Positions 9,231 through 18,435 of a stretch of DNA of 64,000 bases are shown piece after piece. The notes under the pieces were generated by a model. It was given only the letters and a program-made list of their open reading frames with translations. It did not search any database and was not told the origin of the DNA. Source of the DNA: CAZJFH01 sp964545205. Its GTDB lineage: Bacteria; Pseudomonadota; Alphaproteobacteria; Rhodospirillales; Magnetospirillaceae. How positions within the stretch are numbered: the first letter of the stretch is position 1; every line of letters starts with the position of its first letter. Position numbers and translations under genes: made by a program. The stretch spans positions 1 through 64,000 of the forward strand of contig CAZJFH010000016.1 of NCBI GenBank assembly GCA_964545205.1. The letters are read 5' to 3'.

Positions 9231-9913
9231 GGGCGGTCTCCGGCTCGATGGGCGCTGACGAAGGCGGCGCTGGCGGTGCTGACGGTCAGGACATGGGCGC
9301 GCGTCGCCTCGGCGGCGGCGGCGGCGTCGCCGCGCAGGATGGCGGCGACGATGAGGTCGTGCTCGCTCCACGACCGCGTCAGGCGGTCGTCGACGCGGAA
9401 CTGCGCGCGCCGGAACGGCGCCAGGCGCGCCCGGGTCGCGGCCGCCAGACCGTGCAGGTGGTCGCTGCGGCAGCCGGCGTAGATCAGGCCGTGGAAGCGC
9501 ACGTTGGCGGCGTCGTAGAGGTCCTCGTCGGCGGCGCGCACCAGTTCCGCCGAACGGCGGTGCAGGTCGTCGAGCGCGCGTCGTTCCGCCGCGGTCATGC
9601 GCAGCGCCGCGAGCCGCGCGCAGGCCGCCTCGAGTTCGGCCATCGCCTCGAACATCGCCGCCAGGCTCTCGTCGCTGAGGAGGGCGACGATGGCCGCCCG
9701 GTTCGGCCGCTTGTCGATCAGCCCCATCGCCGCGAGCTGGCCCAGGGTCTCGCGCACCGGCGTGCGCGAGACCGAGAACCGCTTCGCCAGGCCCCCTTCG
9801 TCGAGCCGTTCGCCCGGCGCCAGCCGGCCGCTGACGATGTCGTCGGCGACGGCGCGGACCATCTCGTCGACCGTGGTGGCGGTGCGGATCAGCGGGCGGG
9901 CCGGCAGGTTCAT
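9227..9913 (-). CDS. GntR-family (FadR subfamily) transcriptional regulator
   Basis: A 228-residue protein with an N-terminal winged helix-turn-helix (DIVSGRLAPGERLDEGGLA, then SRTPVRETLGQL) and a C-terminal all-helical FCD effector domain. The FCD metal and ligand residues are visible as RFHGLIYAG and, near the end, SEHDLIVAAILRGD. It starts inside the last codon of the ABC ATPase gene and ends overlapping atzF. It therefore probably controls this transport and allophanate operon in response to a small organic acid or amide (inference from context). Confidence 0.88.
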   Translation of the reverse strand: MNLPARPLIRTATTVDEMVRAVADDIVSGRLAPGERLDEGGLAKRFSVSRTPVRETLGQLAAMGLIDKRPNRAAIVALLSDESLAAMFEAMAELEAACARLAALRMTAAERRALDDLHRRSAELVRAADEDLYDAANVRFHGLIYAGCRSDHLHGLAAATRARLAPFRRAQFRVDDRLTRSWSEHDLIVAAILRGDAAAAAEATRAHVLTVSTASAAFVSAHRAGDRP

Positions 9914-11565
9914 TGCGCGGCCTCGCGCGCGGCAAGCGGCGGCGGATGCGGAATGGCGTCCAGCAGGGCGCGGGTGTAGGCGTCGCGCGGCGCCGCCATC
10001 ACCTGCTCGGCCGGCCCCTCCTCGACGACGCGCCCGCCGCGCATCACCAGGATGCGGTCGCAGATCAGGCGGACGACGTTGAGATCGTGGCTGACGAACA
10101 GATAGCTCATGCCCAGCCGCGCCTTGAGGTCGGCCAGCAGGTTCAGCACCACCGCCTGCACCGAGACGTCGAGCGCCGCCGTCGGCTCGTCGAGGATCAG
10201 CAGTTCCGGTTCGAGCGCCACGGCGCGGGCGATGCCGACGCGCGCCTTCTGGCCGCCCGAGAGCTGGTGCGGAAAGCGGTCGAGCAGATCGAGCGGCAGG
10301 CCGACCAGCGCGGCGGTCTTCTCGACCCGCCCGCGCAGCGCCCGCCGGCCGACGCCGCCCAGCCGCGACAGCGGGTCGGCGATCGAGCGGAACGCCGTCC
10401 AGCGCGGATTGAGGCTCTCGGTCGGGTCCTGGAACACCATCTGCAGCCGCGCGCGTTGCGGCGCCCGGGCGAAGCGCGCCGCCGGCACCGCGGCAAGATC
10501 CTCGCCGGCGAACAGGATTCGTCCGGCGGTCGGATCGAGCAGCCGCATGACCATGGCCGAGGTGGTCGACTTGCCGCAGCCGCTCTCGCCGACCAGCCCG
10601 ACGCTCTCGCCGCGGCGCACCGAGAAGCTGACGCCGTCGACGGCGCGGAACGCCGGGGCGCCGTGTCGGCCGGGGAACTCCTTGACCAGGGCCTCGACCT
10701 CGAGCAGCGGCGCGCCGGCCGCCGTCGCGGGGATCGGAGGCTGCGACGAATCGACGAGATCGCGCAGGCTGCATCCCGGCCTGGGCGTCGCCCGCAGCAG
10801 CCTGCGGGTATAGGGATGGCGCGGCGAAGCGAACAGCGCCGCGGCCGGCGCGTCCTCGACCACGACGCCCTTTTCCATCACCACGACGCGGTCGCAATAG
10901 GCCGCCGCCAGCCCCAGGTCGTGGGTGATCAGCACCGTCGACATGTTCCGCTTGCGGGTCAGCGCGACGACCAGGTCCATCACCGCCTTCTGCGTCGTGA
11001 CGTCGAGCCCGGTCGTCGGCTCGTCGGCGATCAGCAGCTGCGGCTGGCAGGCCAGCGCGATGGCGATGACGACCCGCTGGCACATGCCGCCCGAGAGCTC
11101 GAAGGGATAGGCGTGGTAACGCTCCTCCGGACGGGCGATCTGCACGGCGGACAGCGCTTCGATCGCCTTTTCCCGCGCGCCGGCACGGGTGCTCAGCGCG
11201 TGCTCGACCAGGACGTCCTCGATCTGGCGGCCGATCGGGCGGATCGGGTTGAGCGCGGCGCGCGGGTTCTGGAACACCATCGACATCTCGCGGCCGCGCA
11301 GCTCGGCCATCTCGGCCTCGCGGGCGCGGCGCAGATCCATGCCGCCGAACACCACCGAGCCTTCGGCGATGCGGCCGGCGCGGTCGAGGATGCGCATCAC
11401 CGCGAAAGACGTCACCGACTTGCCCGAGCCGGACTCGCCGACGATGGCGACGGTCTCGCCCTTGGCGACCTGCAGCGACACGCCGCGCACCGCGCGGACG
11501 GCGCCGCGGCGGGTGGCGAACTCGACGGTGAGGTCGCGGATGTCGAGCAGCGGGACATGGGTCAT
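9910..11565 (-). CDS. Dipeptide/nickel-type ABC transporter, fused double ATP-binding protein
   Basis: A 551-residue protein holding two complete ABC ATPase domains in one chain, equivalent to DppD plus DppF (GsiA-like). The first half has Walker A GESGSGKS and signature LSGGM, the second half Walker A GESGCGKS and signature LSGGQ. Each has a Walker B ending in DEPT and an H-loop SHDL or THDL. It powers the two permeases encoded upstream. The stop overlaps the GntR start by four bases. Confidence 0.93.
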   Translation of the reverse strand: MTHVPLLDIRDLTVEFATRRGAVRAVRGVSLQVAKGETVAIVGESGSGKSVTSFAVMRILDRAGRIAEGSVVFGGMDLRRAREAEMAELRGREMSMVFQNPRAALNPIRPIGRQIEDVLVEHALSTRAGAREKAIEALSAVQIARPEERYHAYPFELSGGMCQRVVIAIALACQPQLLIADEPTTGLDVTTQKAVMDLVVALTRKRNMSTVLITHDLGLAAAYCDRVVVMEKGVVVEDAPAAALFASPRHPYTRRLLRATPRPGCSLRDLVDSSQPPIPATAAGAPLLEVEALVKEFPGRHGAPAFRAVDGVSFSVRRGESVGLVGESGCGKSTTSAMVMRLLDPTAGRILFAGEDLAAVPAARFARAPQRARLQMVFQDPTESLNPRWTAFRSIADPLSRLGGVGRRALRGRVEKTAALVGLPLDLLDRFPHQLSGGQKARVGIARAVALEPELLILDEPTAALDVSVQAVVLNLLADLKARLGMSYLFVSHDLNVVRLICDRILVMRGGRVVEEGPAEQVMAAPRDAYTRALLDAIPHPPPLAAREAAQ

Positions 11566-11574
11566 CGGGTCACC

Positions 11575-12471
11575 TCAGGTGCGGCGCCGGGGATCGACCA
11601 GGTCGCGCAGACCGTCGCCCAGCAGGTTGAAGGTGAACACGGCCAGCATCAGCGCGGCGCCGGGAAAGAGCGCCAGCCACCACTCGCCGGAAACGATGAA
11701 GTTGGCGCCCTCGGCGACCATGATGCCCCATTCCGGCGTCGGCGGCCGCACGCCCAGGCCGATGAACGACAGGCCGGCGGCGTTGAGGATCGCCCAGCCC
11801 ATGTTCAGCGAGACCTGCACCATCATCGGCGGCAGCGCGTTGGGGAACACCTGGAACGCCAGGATGCGCCATTCGCCGTTGCCCGACAGCCGCGCCGCCT
11901 GGACGAAGCCGGCGTTGCGGCGGATGTTGGCCTCGGCGCGGGCCATGCGGGCGTAGAAGGGCAGATTGATGATGGCGGTGGCGTAGACGACGTTCTCGAT
12001 GGTGTTGCCGGCCGCCGCGACGATGCCCATCGCCAGCACGAACAGCGGGAACGCCATGATCGTGTCGAGCAGCCGGCCGGCGATGCGGTCGGTCCAGCCG
12101 CCGAAGAACCCGGCGACCGAGCCCAGGGCCGAACCGGCGACGAAGGACAGCGCCACGGCGGCGAGCGAGATCGTCAGGTCCAGTCGCGCCGCCACGACGA
12201 CCCGCGAGAACAGATCCCGCCCCAGCTGGTCGGTGCCGAACCAGTGCGCCGCCGAGGGCGGCTGCAGCGCCGCCGCCGAGTCCGTCGCCAGGGGATCGTA
12301 GGGCACCAGCATCGGCCCGAAGACCGCGGCCGCGACGATGACCAGGAACATGGCGAAGGCGACGGCGGTGACCGGGCTGCCGGCGAGGATGTGCCGCAGG
12401 TGGCGCAGGAGGCCGGGAGACGGCGCCGGCGCGGCGGCGGGCAGCGCAACGGCGGATGTCCGCGGGGGCAT
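11575..12471 (-). CDS. ABC transporter permease, DppC/OppC family
   Basis: A 298-residue inner-membrane protein with about six membrane segments. An N-terminal OppC-type helix is followed by the motif WFGTDQLGRDLFSRV and the EAA loop (ARAEANIRRNAGFVQAAR). It forms the channel with the DppB-like subunit encoded three bases upstream. The family moves peptides, nickel chelates or other amides. The operon partner AtzF makes a nitrogen-rich amide such as biuret or a urea derivative a reasonable substrate guess, not a demonstrated one. Confidence 0.93.
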   Translation of the reverse strand: MPPRTSAVALPAAAPAPSPGLLRHLRHILAGSPVTAVAFAMFLVIVAAAVFGPMLVPYDPLATDSAAALQPPSAAHWFGTDQLGRDLFSRVVVAARLDLTISLAAVALSFVAGSALGSVAGFFGGWTDRIAGRLLDTIMAFPLFVLAMGIVAAAGNTIENVVYATAIINLPFYARMARAEANIRRNAGFVQAARLSGNGEWRILAFQVFPNALPPMMVQVSLNMGWAILNAAGLSFIGLGVRPPTPEWGIMVAEGANFIVSGEWWLALFPGAALMLAVFTFNLLGDGLRDLVDPRRRT

Positions 12472-12474
12472 GGC

Positions 12475-13503
12475 TCAGTCCTCCAGGCCGACGCGAGGGT
12501 CGACCAGGGTGTAAGTCAGGTCGATGACCAGGTTGAGAAGCACGAACAGCAGCGCCATCGACAGCACGAAGCCCTGCACCGCGGCGTAGTCGGAGACGAC
12601 CAGCGCCTCGACGGCGTAGGAGCCGACGCCCGGCCAGGCGAACACCTTCTCGACCAGGACGTTGGCGCCGAGCGCGAAGGAGAACACCATGCCCAGCGTC
12701 GTGATCACCGGCAGGACGGCGTTGCGCAGCCCGTAGCCGAACAGCACCTGCCGCCGCGACAGGCCGGCGGCGCGCGCCGTCCGGATGAAATCGCTGCCCA
12801 GCACCTGCAACATCGCGGCGCGCGTCATGCGGGCGATCGGCGCCAGCGTGAACAGGCCCAGCGTGAGCGCCGGCAGGGCCAGTTGCGCCAGCGCCGCCCG
12901 CGCCGTCGCGAAGTCGCCGGTCACCAGCGCGTCGAAGACGTAGAAGCCGGTGACGTGGTCGGGCGGCAGATAGACGATGTCGAGCCGCCCCAGCGGCGCC
13001 GGCGCCCAGCCGAGCAGGTAATAGAACGCGTAGAGCAGGGCGAGGCCGGTGAAGAAGGTCGGCAGCGAGACGCCGGCCGTGACCACCAGCCGGCAGAGCT
13101 GGTCGATCCACCCGTCCGGCCGCGTCGCCGCCAGCACGCCCAGCGGCACCGCCACCGCCACCGAGAACAGCAGCGCCGTCAGGGTCAGCTCCAGCGACGC
13201 CGGCAGCCGCGTGACCAGCTCGGCGAGCACCGGCTGGCCGGTCGAGATCGAGGTGCCGAGCTCGCCGGTGGCCAGATCGCCGAGATAGGCGACGAACTGG
13301 ACCGGCAGGCTGCGGTCGAGGCCCATCTTCTCGCGGACCTCGGCGATCGACGCGGCGTCGGCCGCGGGGCCGGCGAAGTAGACCGCCGGATCCCCGGGCA
13401 GGGCGCGGGTGAGCAGAAAGGTGACGATGATGATGCCGGCCAGGGCGGGCACCGCCTGCAGGAGGCGGTGCCCGATCAGCCGGAGCTTGCGACGGACTGC
13501 CAC
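12475..13503 (-). CDS. ABC transporter permease, DppB/OppB family (GTG start)
   Basis: A 342-residue permease. I chose the GTG at 13503 because a strong AGGAGG lies seven bases upstream and the DppB N terminus (LLQAVPALAGIIIVTFLLTRALPGDP) follows directly. The EAA-loop motif is at GSDFIRTARAAGLSRRQVL and about six membrane helices are visible. The C terminus DPRVGLED is typical of the family. It lies 14 bases after the substrate-binding protein gene in one operon. Confidence 0.92.
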   Translation of the reverse strand: MAVRRKLRLIGHRLLQAVPALAGIIIVTFLLTRALPGDPAVYFAGPAADAASIAEVREKMGLDRSLPVQFVAYLGDLATGELGTSISTGQPVLAELVTRLPASLELTLTALLFSVAVAVPLGVLAATRPDGWIDQLCRLVVTAGVSLPTFFTGLALLYAFYYLLGWAPAPLGRLDIVYLPPDHVTGFYVFDALVTGDFATARAALAQLALPALTLGLFTLAPIARMTRAAMLQVLGSDFIRTARAAGLSRRQVLFGYGLRNAVLPVITTLGMVFSFALGANVLVEKVFAWPGVGSYAVEALVVSDYAAVQGFVLSMALLFVLLNLVIDLTYTLVDPRVGLED

Positions 13504-13517
13504 GGCCGGCCTCCTCG

Positions 13518-15140
13518 TCAGACCAGCTTCGGGGCCAGGCTGCGGATGTCCACCTGGCGGTGGAACCAGTACTGGTAGCCGAGCACGTCGGCGCGCATGG
13601 CGACGTCGAGCGACGGCTGCCACAGCGGGATGCGCGGCACCTCGTCGAAGGCCTTGGCGATCATGCGCTTGATCTTGCCGGCATAGGCGGGGTCGTCCAT
13701 CGGCATGTGCAGCGTCTCGCCGACCAGCGCCTTCATCTCCTCGTCGTCGTAGTTGGACGAGTTGAACAGGTTGCCCTTGAGGTAGGCCCAGTAGAAGTAA
13801 TAGTCGGGCGTGTTGAGCCAGCCGCCGAAATTCTCGAGATGCAGCGGCAGCTTCTTCTCGACCAGCGCGACGGTGCGCCAGTTGGCGCCCGGAATCTTGT
13901 CGATCTTCGCCTTGATGCCGATCTTGGCGAGGCCTTCCTGGATCAGGAGCGCGGCCGGCTCGCCCCACTCGGCCGTGCCGAGGTCGAAGGACAGCGGCAC
14001 CTCGAAGCCGTCCTTGTAGGGCGTCCGGGCCAGCAGTTCCTTGGCCTTGTCGTAGTCGGTCGTGTAGGGGAAGGGCTGCGGCCAGGCGGTGCTCGACGGC
14101 TCGAAGCCGGCGCCGCCCCACATCGGCACGCCGCGCTCGTAGCCGGCGTTCCTGAAGATCTCGGCATAGGGCACGGCATAGGCGACGGCCTGGCGCACGC
14201 GCTTGTCCTTGAACGGCTCGAAGGTCAGGTTCGTGCACAGGACGTGCAGGCAGTTCTCGATCGGCGTGCCGACGACGACCACCGATTTCGACGCCGACAG
14301 CTCCTTGGCGTCCTTGGCCGGGATGTCGTGCGACAGATGGACGTCGCCGCGCTCGATCAGCGCGCGTCGCGTCGCCTGCGACGGCACCTCGCGCACGAAG
14401 ACGCGCTTGGCGCCGGGCAGCGGCCCGCACTTCCAGTCGTCGTTGCGGGTGTAGACGAGCTGCTGGCCGGGATCCCAGCGCTCGACCTTGAACGCGCCGG
14501 AACCGGCGGCGGTGCGGTGCAGGTACTCGGTCGCCCACGGGTCGTCCTTGGTGGCGTGCGCCTTGGCGGCCTTGGAATTGATGATGAAGGGCACCGGCAC
14601 CGCCAGGTCGGGCAGCGTCAGCTTCGACTTGCGCAGGAACCTGATGCGGAAGGTCTTCTCGTCGACCGCCTCGAACTGCTCGGGCTTCTCCAGCGAGCCC
14701 GCCTTCATCTGCACCGTCGGGAAACCGCCGACGCTGACCGCGCGGTCGAACGACCACTTCACGTCCTCGGCGGTGACCGGCGCGCCGTCCCAGAAGGTGG
14801 CGTCCTTGCGCAGGTGGAACAGCGCCGACATGCCGTCCTCGGCGATCTCCCAGCTCTCCGCCAGCTCCGGCTCCAGCTTGCCGTAGTCGTAGCTCAGCGA
14901 GCCGTCGGGCATCGTCTTGGTGCCGAAGCTCAGCAGCCGGTCGTAGCAGTTGATGGCGACCTGGTAGCTCGGCCGGTTGGTGCCGGTCCGGTGCAGGTCG
15001 AGGCTGTTGATGGTGCCGCCGATGACCACGACCAGGGTGTCGGCCGGCGCGGCGGCGGCGGGCAGATGCTTCAGGAATGGCAGCATGCCGGCCCCGAGCA
15101 TGGCCGCGGTCGTGCCGCGCAGGAAATCTCGCCGATTCAT
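13518..15140 (-). CDS. ABC transporter substrate-binding protein, family 5 (DppA/OppA), Tat-exported
   Basis: A 540-residue extracytoplasmic binding protein. The N terminus has a twin-arginine signal (NRRDFLRG) and hydrophobic core ending near residue 31, so it is probably exported folded through Tat. The body is a cluster-C (family 5) solute-binding fold: SYQVAINCYDRLLSFG at the front, SWEIAEDGMSALFHLRKDA and WDGAPVTAEDVKWSFDR in the usual SBP_bac_5 positions. It delivers solute to the DppBC-like permeases and opens the operon. The 199-base gap upstream holds the presumed promoter and no other gene. Confidence 0.92.
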   Translation of the reverse strand: MNRRDFLRGTTAAMLGAGMLPFLKHLPAAAAPADTLVVVIGGTINSLDLHRTGTNRPSYQVAINCYDRLLSFGTKTMPDGSLSYDYGKLEPELAESWEIAEDGMSALFHLRKDATFWDGAPVTAEDVKWSFDRAVSVGGFPTVQMKAGSLEKPEQFEAVDEKTFRIRFLRKSKLTLPDLAVPVPFIINSKAAKAHATKDDPWATEYLHRTAAGSGAFKVERWDPGQQLVYTRNDDWKCGPLPGAKRVFVREVPSQATRRALIERGDVHLSHDIPAKDAKELSASKSVVVVGTPIENCLHVLCTNLTFEPFKDKRVRQAVAYAVPYAEIFRNAGYERGVPMWGGAGFEPSSTAWPQPFPYTTDYDKAKELLARTPYKDGFEVPLSFDLGTAEWGEPAALLIQEGLAKIGIKAKIDKIPGANWRTVALVEKKLPLHLENFGGWLNTPDYYFYWAYLKGNLFNSSNYDDEEMKALVGETLHMPMDDPAYAGKIKRMIAKAFDEVPRIPLWQPSLDVAMRADVLGYQYWFHRQVDIRSLAPKLV

Positions 15141-15275
15141 GAGTTGGTACCCCCGTTGGTGTGCAGACGAGGGAAACTGTATGCACTTGCCGGGCCAACC
15201 GGAAAATCGGCGAAAAACCTTGCGTTTTCAGCGCTCTACGCGGACACGCCGGGCCGGATGCGGCGCCGGCGCCCG

Positions 15276-15302
15276 GCATCGATGCACACTTTCTGGGCAT
15301 CG
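15276..15302. repeat. Palindrome and inverted repeat just downstream of the integrase
   Basis: GCATCGATGC (15276-15285) is a perfect 10-base palindrome. Its CGATGC half recurs inverted as GCATCG at 15297-15302 with an 11-base spacer. It lies about 40 bases past the recombinase stop. The paired-arm layout with an 11-base spacer resembles recombinase arm or core sites, but no duplicate copy was found in the window, so an att function is speculative. Confidence 0.3.
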
Positions 15303-15339
15303 CATGAATAATAGGCAAAACACGCGCCCCGCCCGGGGA

Positions 15340-16308
15340 TCAGAGCATCTCGCCGACGGCTCCCAGCTCGGCGCGGGCGCGCAACACCGCGTTTCTCAGC
15401 GAGCTGTTGCTGACATGGGTGTACGCCTCGGTGGTGGTGATGCTGCGGTGGCCCAGCAGGCGCTGGACGTAGCGGATGTCGAGGCCGTTCTCCAGCAGCT
15501 GCGTCGCCGCGGTGTGGCGCAGCATGTGCGGCGTCACCCGCCTGGCCAGTCCGGCCGCTTCGGCCGTGGTGCGGACCAGCCGGCGCAGGCGCTCGGTGCC
15601 CGGCCGCTGTCCCGGACGGCACGCCATCAGGTGGTCGGCGGCCGAATGCCCCTGCCGCCGCGACAGGTAGCCGGCAAGCATGTCCGTCTCGCGCGGGGAC
15701 AGGAAGACCTGCCGCTGGCGGTTGCCCTTGCCGGTGACGGTGATCACGCCTTCGCCGAGGTCGAGGTCGCCGACCCGCAACGCGGCCAGTTCGCCGACGC
15801 GCATGCCCGTGCACAACAGCAGCTCGATCGCGACCAGCGCCGTCACGGCATCCGGGCAGGCCGCGGCGCGAACGGCCTCGCGCGTGGCCGGCGGCGGCAC
15901 CCCGGCGCGCCGGTGCGCCGCCCGGCACAACGCGGCGGTCTCCTGTCGCGTCAACGCCTTCGGCAGGCGGTGCGGCAGTCGGATCTGGGCGTCGAGGCGG
16001 TGGAACGGGCTGGTCGGGATCACCTCGTCGAGTTCCAGCCACCGGAACATCACCTTCAGGCAGGCGATCCGGCGCTTGACGCTGGCCGGCTTCAGCCCCC
16101 GCGCGTCGCTGAGATGGACGAGGTAGCGGCGAAGCAGGATGCGATCGACCGACGCGATCGGCGTGGTCGAGCCGGCGAAGCGGCAGAACTCCTGCAGATC
16201 GACGGCGTAGGCGGCCAGGGTGTTCGCCGACAGCTTCCGGCCGACCCGACAATGCATCAGGAACTCTTCGCACTGCCGCCCGATCGCCATGCCCGCGCCC
16301 TTCTGCAT
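15340..16308 (-). CDS. Tyrosine recombinase / phage-type integrase (XerC/D-like)
   Basis: A 322-residue protein with an N-terminal SAM-like core-binding domain (residues 10-95) and a C-terminal catalytic domain. Active-site residues are visible: Arg in GMRVGEL, Lys in TGKGNRQR, His-x-x-Arg in HMLRHTAA, His in LLGHRSI and the nucleophile Tyr in EAYTHVS. An alternative start (MAIGRQ) is six codons in. No phage, transposon or integron cassette genes flank it, and both neighbours look chromosomal. It may be a housekeeping-like solitary recombinase, an insertion remnant or a rearrangement module. Confidence 0.88.
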   Translation of the reverse strand: MQKGAGMAIGRQCEEFLMHCRVGRKLSANTLAAYAVDLQEFCRFAGSTTPIASVDRILLRRYLVHLSDARGLKPASVKRRIACLKVMFRWLELDEVIPTSPFHRLDAQIRLPHRLPKALTRQETAALCRAAHRRAGVPPPATREAVRAAACPDAVTALVAIELLLCTGMRVGELAALRVGDLDLGEGVITVTGKGNRQRQVFLSPRETDMLAGYLSRRQGHSAADHLMACRPGQRPGTERLRRLVRTTAEAAGLARRVTPHMLRHTAATQLLENGLDIRYVQRLLGHRSITTTEAYTHVSNSSLRNAVLRARAELGAVGEML

Positions 16309-16322
16309 ACCTGAGTATGCAG
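16303..16322. promoter_or_regulatory. Perfect inverted repeat covering the integrase start codon
   Basis: CTGCATAC-CTGA-GTATGCAG: eight-base arms with a four-base centre. The integrase ATG (as CAT on this strand) lies inside the left arm. It could be an operator for autoregulation, a recombination core site or a translation-blocking hairpin. The arms are AT-richer than the surroundings. Confidence 0.45.
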
Positions 16323-16431
16323 CGACTTAGCGGCATCCGTGCTCGGAGACAAGCCGAATCCCGCTCGCGAGGCTCGGGCCTGCGGGAGGGGCTCGGTCAC
16401 CCCTCCCCGGAATCCGGCGACGAACCTCTTT

Positions 16432-17706
16432 TCACTTCTCGGCGGCGGAGCCGAGTTCCGCACTGGTCGCCAGCCCACCGCCGAGGCCGAGGCTCGGGGC
16501 GGCGGCGGCGGCGGGCGCGTGCTGGTTCACCGGCAGGATCGGCAGCAGCCAGCAGCCCATGGTGACGATCAAGGCCGCCAGGCCGATGCCGCCGGCGACC
16601 AGCAGCACCTCGGGGGTGGCCGGGGCGTAACGGGCGACGGTGCCGTCGAAGAAGGGCGACGCGACCTGCTTGCCGGGGAAAATCTCGAGCGGGAAGGCTT
16701 GGCCGCCGATGATGATCACGTACATGGCGGACAGTCCGCCCAGCACGATCAGCAGCGCCGCCCCGATCAGGCGGGCCTTGCCGGCGGCCTCGGACCGCGA
16801 CAGCAGCAGGGCGATGGGCAGCAGGCTGCCGGCGAGGACGAAGCCGACCCACAGCATCGCGGTGTGCAGGCCGCCCTCGACCAGCATGAAGCGTTCGAAC
16901 GGCACCCGGCCGGCGGCGTAGAGCCCGGTCATGTGATAGACCACCGCCATGTACAGGCTGACCGCGGTCAGGATGGCCAGCAGCCGGCGCAGCCGCGCCA
17001 CCAGCGCCGGCGGCAAGGAGGCATGACCGGTGCTGGATTCGAGCAGCGCCGCGCTCAGCACGAAGCAGGCGGTGCCGAACGACAGCGACATGGCGATGAA
17101 CATCGGCGCCATCAGCGCCGAGTCGTAGGCGCTGCGCGCCGCCACGAAGCCGAAGATCGAGCCGGTGCCGGTGGTCAGCGCCAGCCGCCAGAAGAACGCC
17201 GCGAAGGCGACCGGCCGGTACAGCGGCGCCATGCGCTGGTCCATCAGGGCCCACAGATACAGCACCACCAGGGTGAAGAAGCCGGAGTAGAAGAAGATGT
17301 TGAGCGCGAAGATGGAGGTGAAGTTGTAGTGGGTCATCGCGACCATCAGGCGGTCGGCCCGGCCGAGATCCAGCAGCAGGATGAACAGCCCGCCGGCCAT
17401 CAGCGCCATCGCCAGCAGGCAGGACAGGCGGGCGTAGGGGGCGTAGTCGCCCTTGCCGAACACCGACGCCAGCGACGCGACGTTGAGCGCGCCCGAGCCG
17501 GCGACGATCAGGAACACGGCGAAGACGTGCGGCAGCCCCCAGACCACCTGGTTCGTCATGCCGGTGACCCAGTGGCCGTTGTGCTCCATGTAGAGCGCGG
17601 CGATGCCGCCCAGGCCGATCGCCGCCGCGAGGCCGAACAGGGTCGCCCAGGCGCCGAGGCTGCGGCCGGCGATGATGCCGTATGCGGGTGAGATGGCGGT
17701 CGCCAT
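16432..17706 (-). CDS. NrfD/PsrC-family membrane quinone oxidoreductase subunit (DsrP-like)
   Basis: A 424-residue integral membrane protein with about ten hydrophobic helices and no cofactor motif, as in NrfD/PsrC/DsrP. It follows the DsrO-like ferredoxin by three bases, and these follow the DsrMJ fusion, giving gene order MJ-O-P. In Dsr complexes DsrP exchanges electrons with the quinone pool through DsrO. The C-terminal tail is Ala-rich and cytoplasmic or periplasmic. As the last gene of the conduit operon, it would let the periplasmic multihaem proteins reach the quinone pool (inference). Confidence 0.85.
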   Translation of the reverse strand: MATAISPAYGIIAGRSLGAWATLFGLAAAIGLGGIAALYMEHNGHWVTGMTNQVVWGLPHVFAVFLIVAGSGALNVASLASVFGKGDYAPYARLSCLLAMALMAGGLFILLLDLGRADRLMVAMTHYNFTSIFALNIFFYSGFFTLVVLYLWALMDQRMAPLYRPVAFAAFFWRLALTTGTGSIFGFVAARSAYDSALMAPMFIAMSLSFGTACFVLSAALLESSTGHASLPPALVARLRRLLAILTAVSLYMAVVYHMTGLYAAGRVPFERFMLVEGGLHTAMLWVGFVLAGSLLPIALLLSRSEAAGKARLIGAALLIVLGGLSAMYVIIIGGQAFPLEIFPGKQVASPFFDGTVARYAPATPEVLLVAGGIGLAALIVTMGCWLLPILPVNQHAPAAAAAPSLGLGGGLATSAELGSAAEK

Positions 17707-17709
17707 GGC

Positions 17710-18435
17710 CTAGACTCCCTGGTAGCGGATGCCGGGATTGGTCTGCAGGTCGTCCCGCAGCTGGGTGGTGGCGAAACTGGCGACGCGCTTGGCGATCTCG
17801 CTGTCGGGGTCGTTGAGGTCACCGAACAGGATGGCGTTGCGGTCGGCCGCGGCGCACGCCTCGGCGCAGGCGGGAATGCCGCCGGCGTCGATGCGGTGGA
17901 CGCACATCGTGCAGGCCTCGGCGGTGCCCTTGCCGCGCGGCGCGTGGGGCTTCTGGTCGACGACGCTCTCGTGCACGAAGCTGCGGGCCTTGTACGGACA
18001 GGCGAGCATGCAGTAGCGGCATCCGATGCAGATGTGGCGATTGACGAGGACGATGCCGTCGGCGCGGCGGAACGAGGCGCCGGTCGGGCACACGTCGACG
18101 CAGGGCGGGTGCTCGCAATGCTGGCACATCACCGGCACGGACTGGACGGCGCCGGTCTGCCGGTCGGTGACCGAGACCTTGCGGATCCAGTGGGCGGTGG
18201 TCTCGGGCGAGGCGCCGGGCGCTATGCCGATCTCGGTGTTGCAGGCGGCGATGCAGGAATCGCAGTCCGCGTCACATTTGGAGGCGTCGATCAGCATGCC
18301 CCAGCGCACCTTTCCCGAGGCGGGCTCGCCGGCATGTCGGGCGTAGAGGGTGACGCCGGGCGCCAGGGTCACCGCGACCACAGCCGCGGCGCCGGCCAGG
18401 AACGAGCGGCGGCTGGAGGGAAAGTCGGTGCTCAT
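17710..18435 (-). CDS. Tat-exported ferredoxin subunit, DsrO-like
   Basis: A 241-residue protein starting with a twin-arginine signal (SSRRSFLAG) and hydrophobic core to about residue 32. Four Cys-rich stretches are visible: KCDADCDSCIAACN, CQHCEHPPCVDVCP, CIGCRYCMLACP and CTMCVHRIDAGGIPACAEAC. They would hold up to four Fe4S4 clusters. The first stretch has the DsrO-like CxxxCxxCxxxC spacing rather than a plain ferredoxin motif. It is periplasmic and transfers electrons between DsrJ-like haems and the DsrP-like membrane partner. The start overlaps the fusion gene's stop (ATGA). Confidence 0.87.
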   Translation of the reverse strand: MSTDFPSSRRSFLAGAAAVVAVTLAPGVTLYARHAGEPASGKVRWGMLIDASKCDADCDSCIAACNTEIGIAPGASPETTAHWIRKVSVTDRQTGAVQSVPVMCQHCEHPPCVDVCPTGASFRRADGIVLVNRHICIGCRYCMLACPYKARSFVHESVVDQKPHAPRGKGTAEACTMCVHRIDAGGIPACAEACAAADRNAILFGDLNDPDSEIAKRVASFATTQLRDDLQTNPGIRYQGV

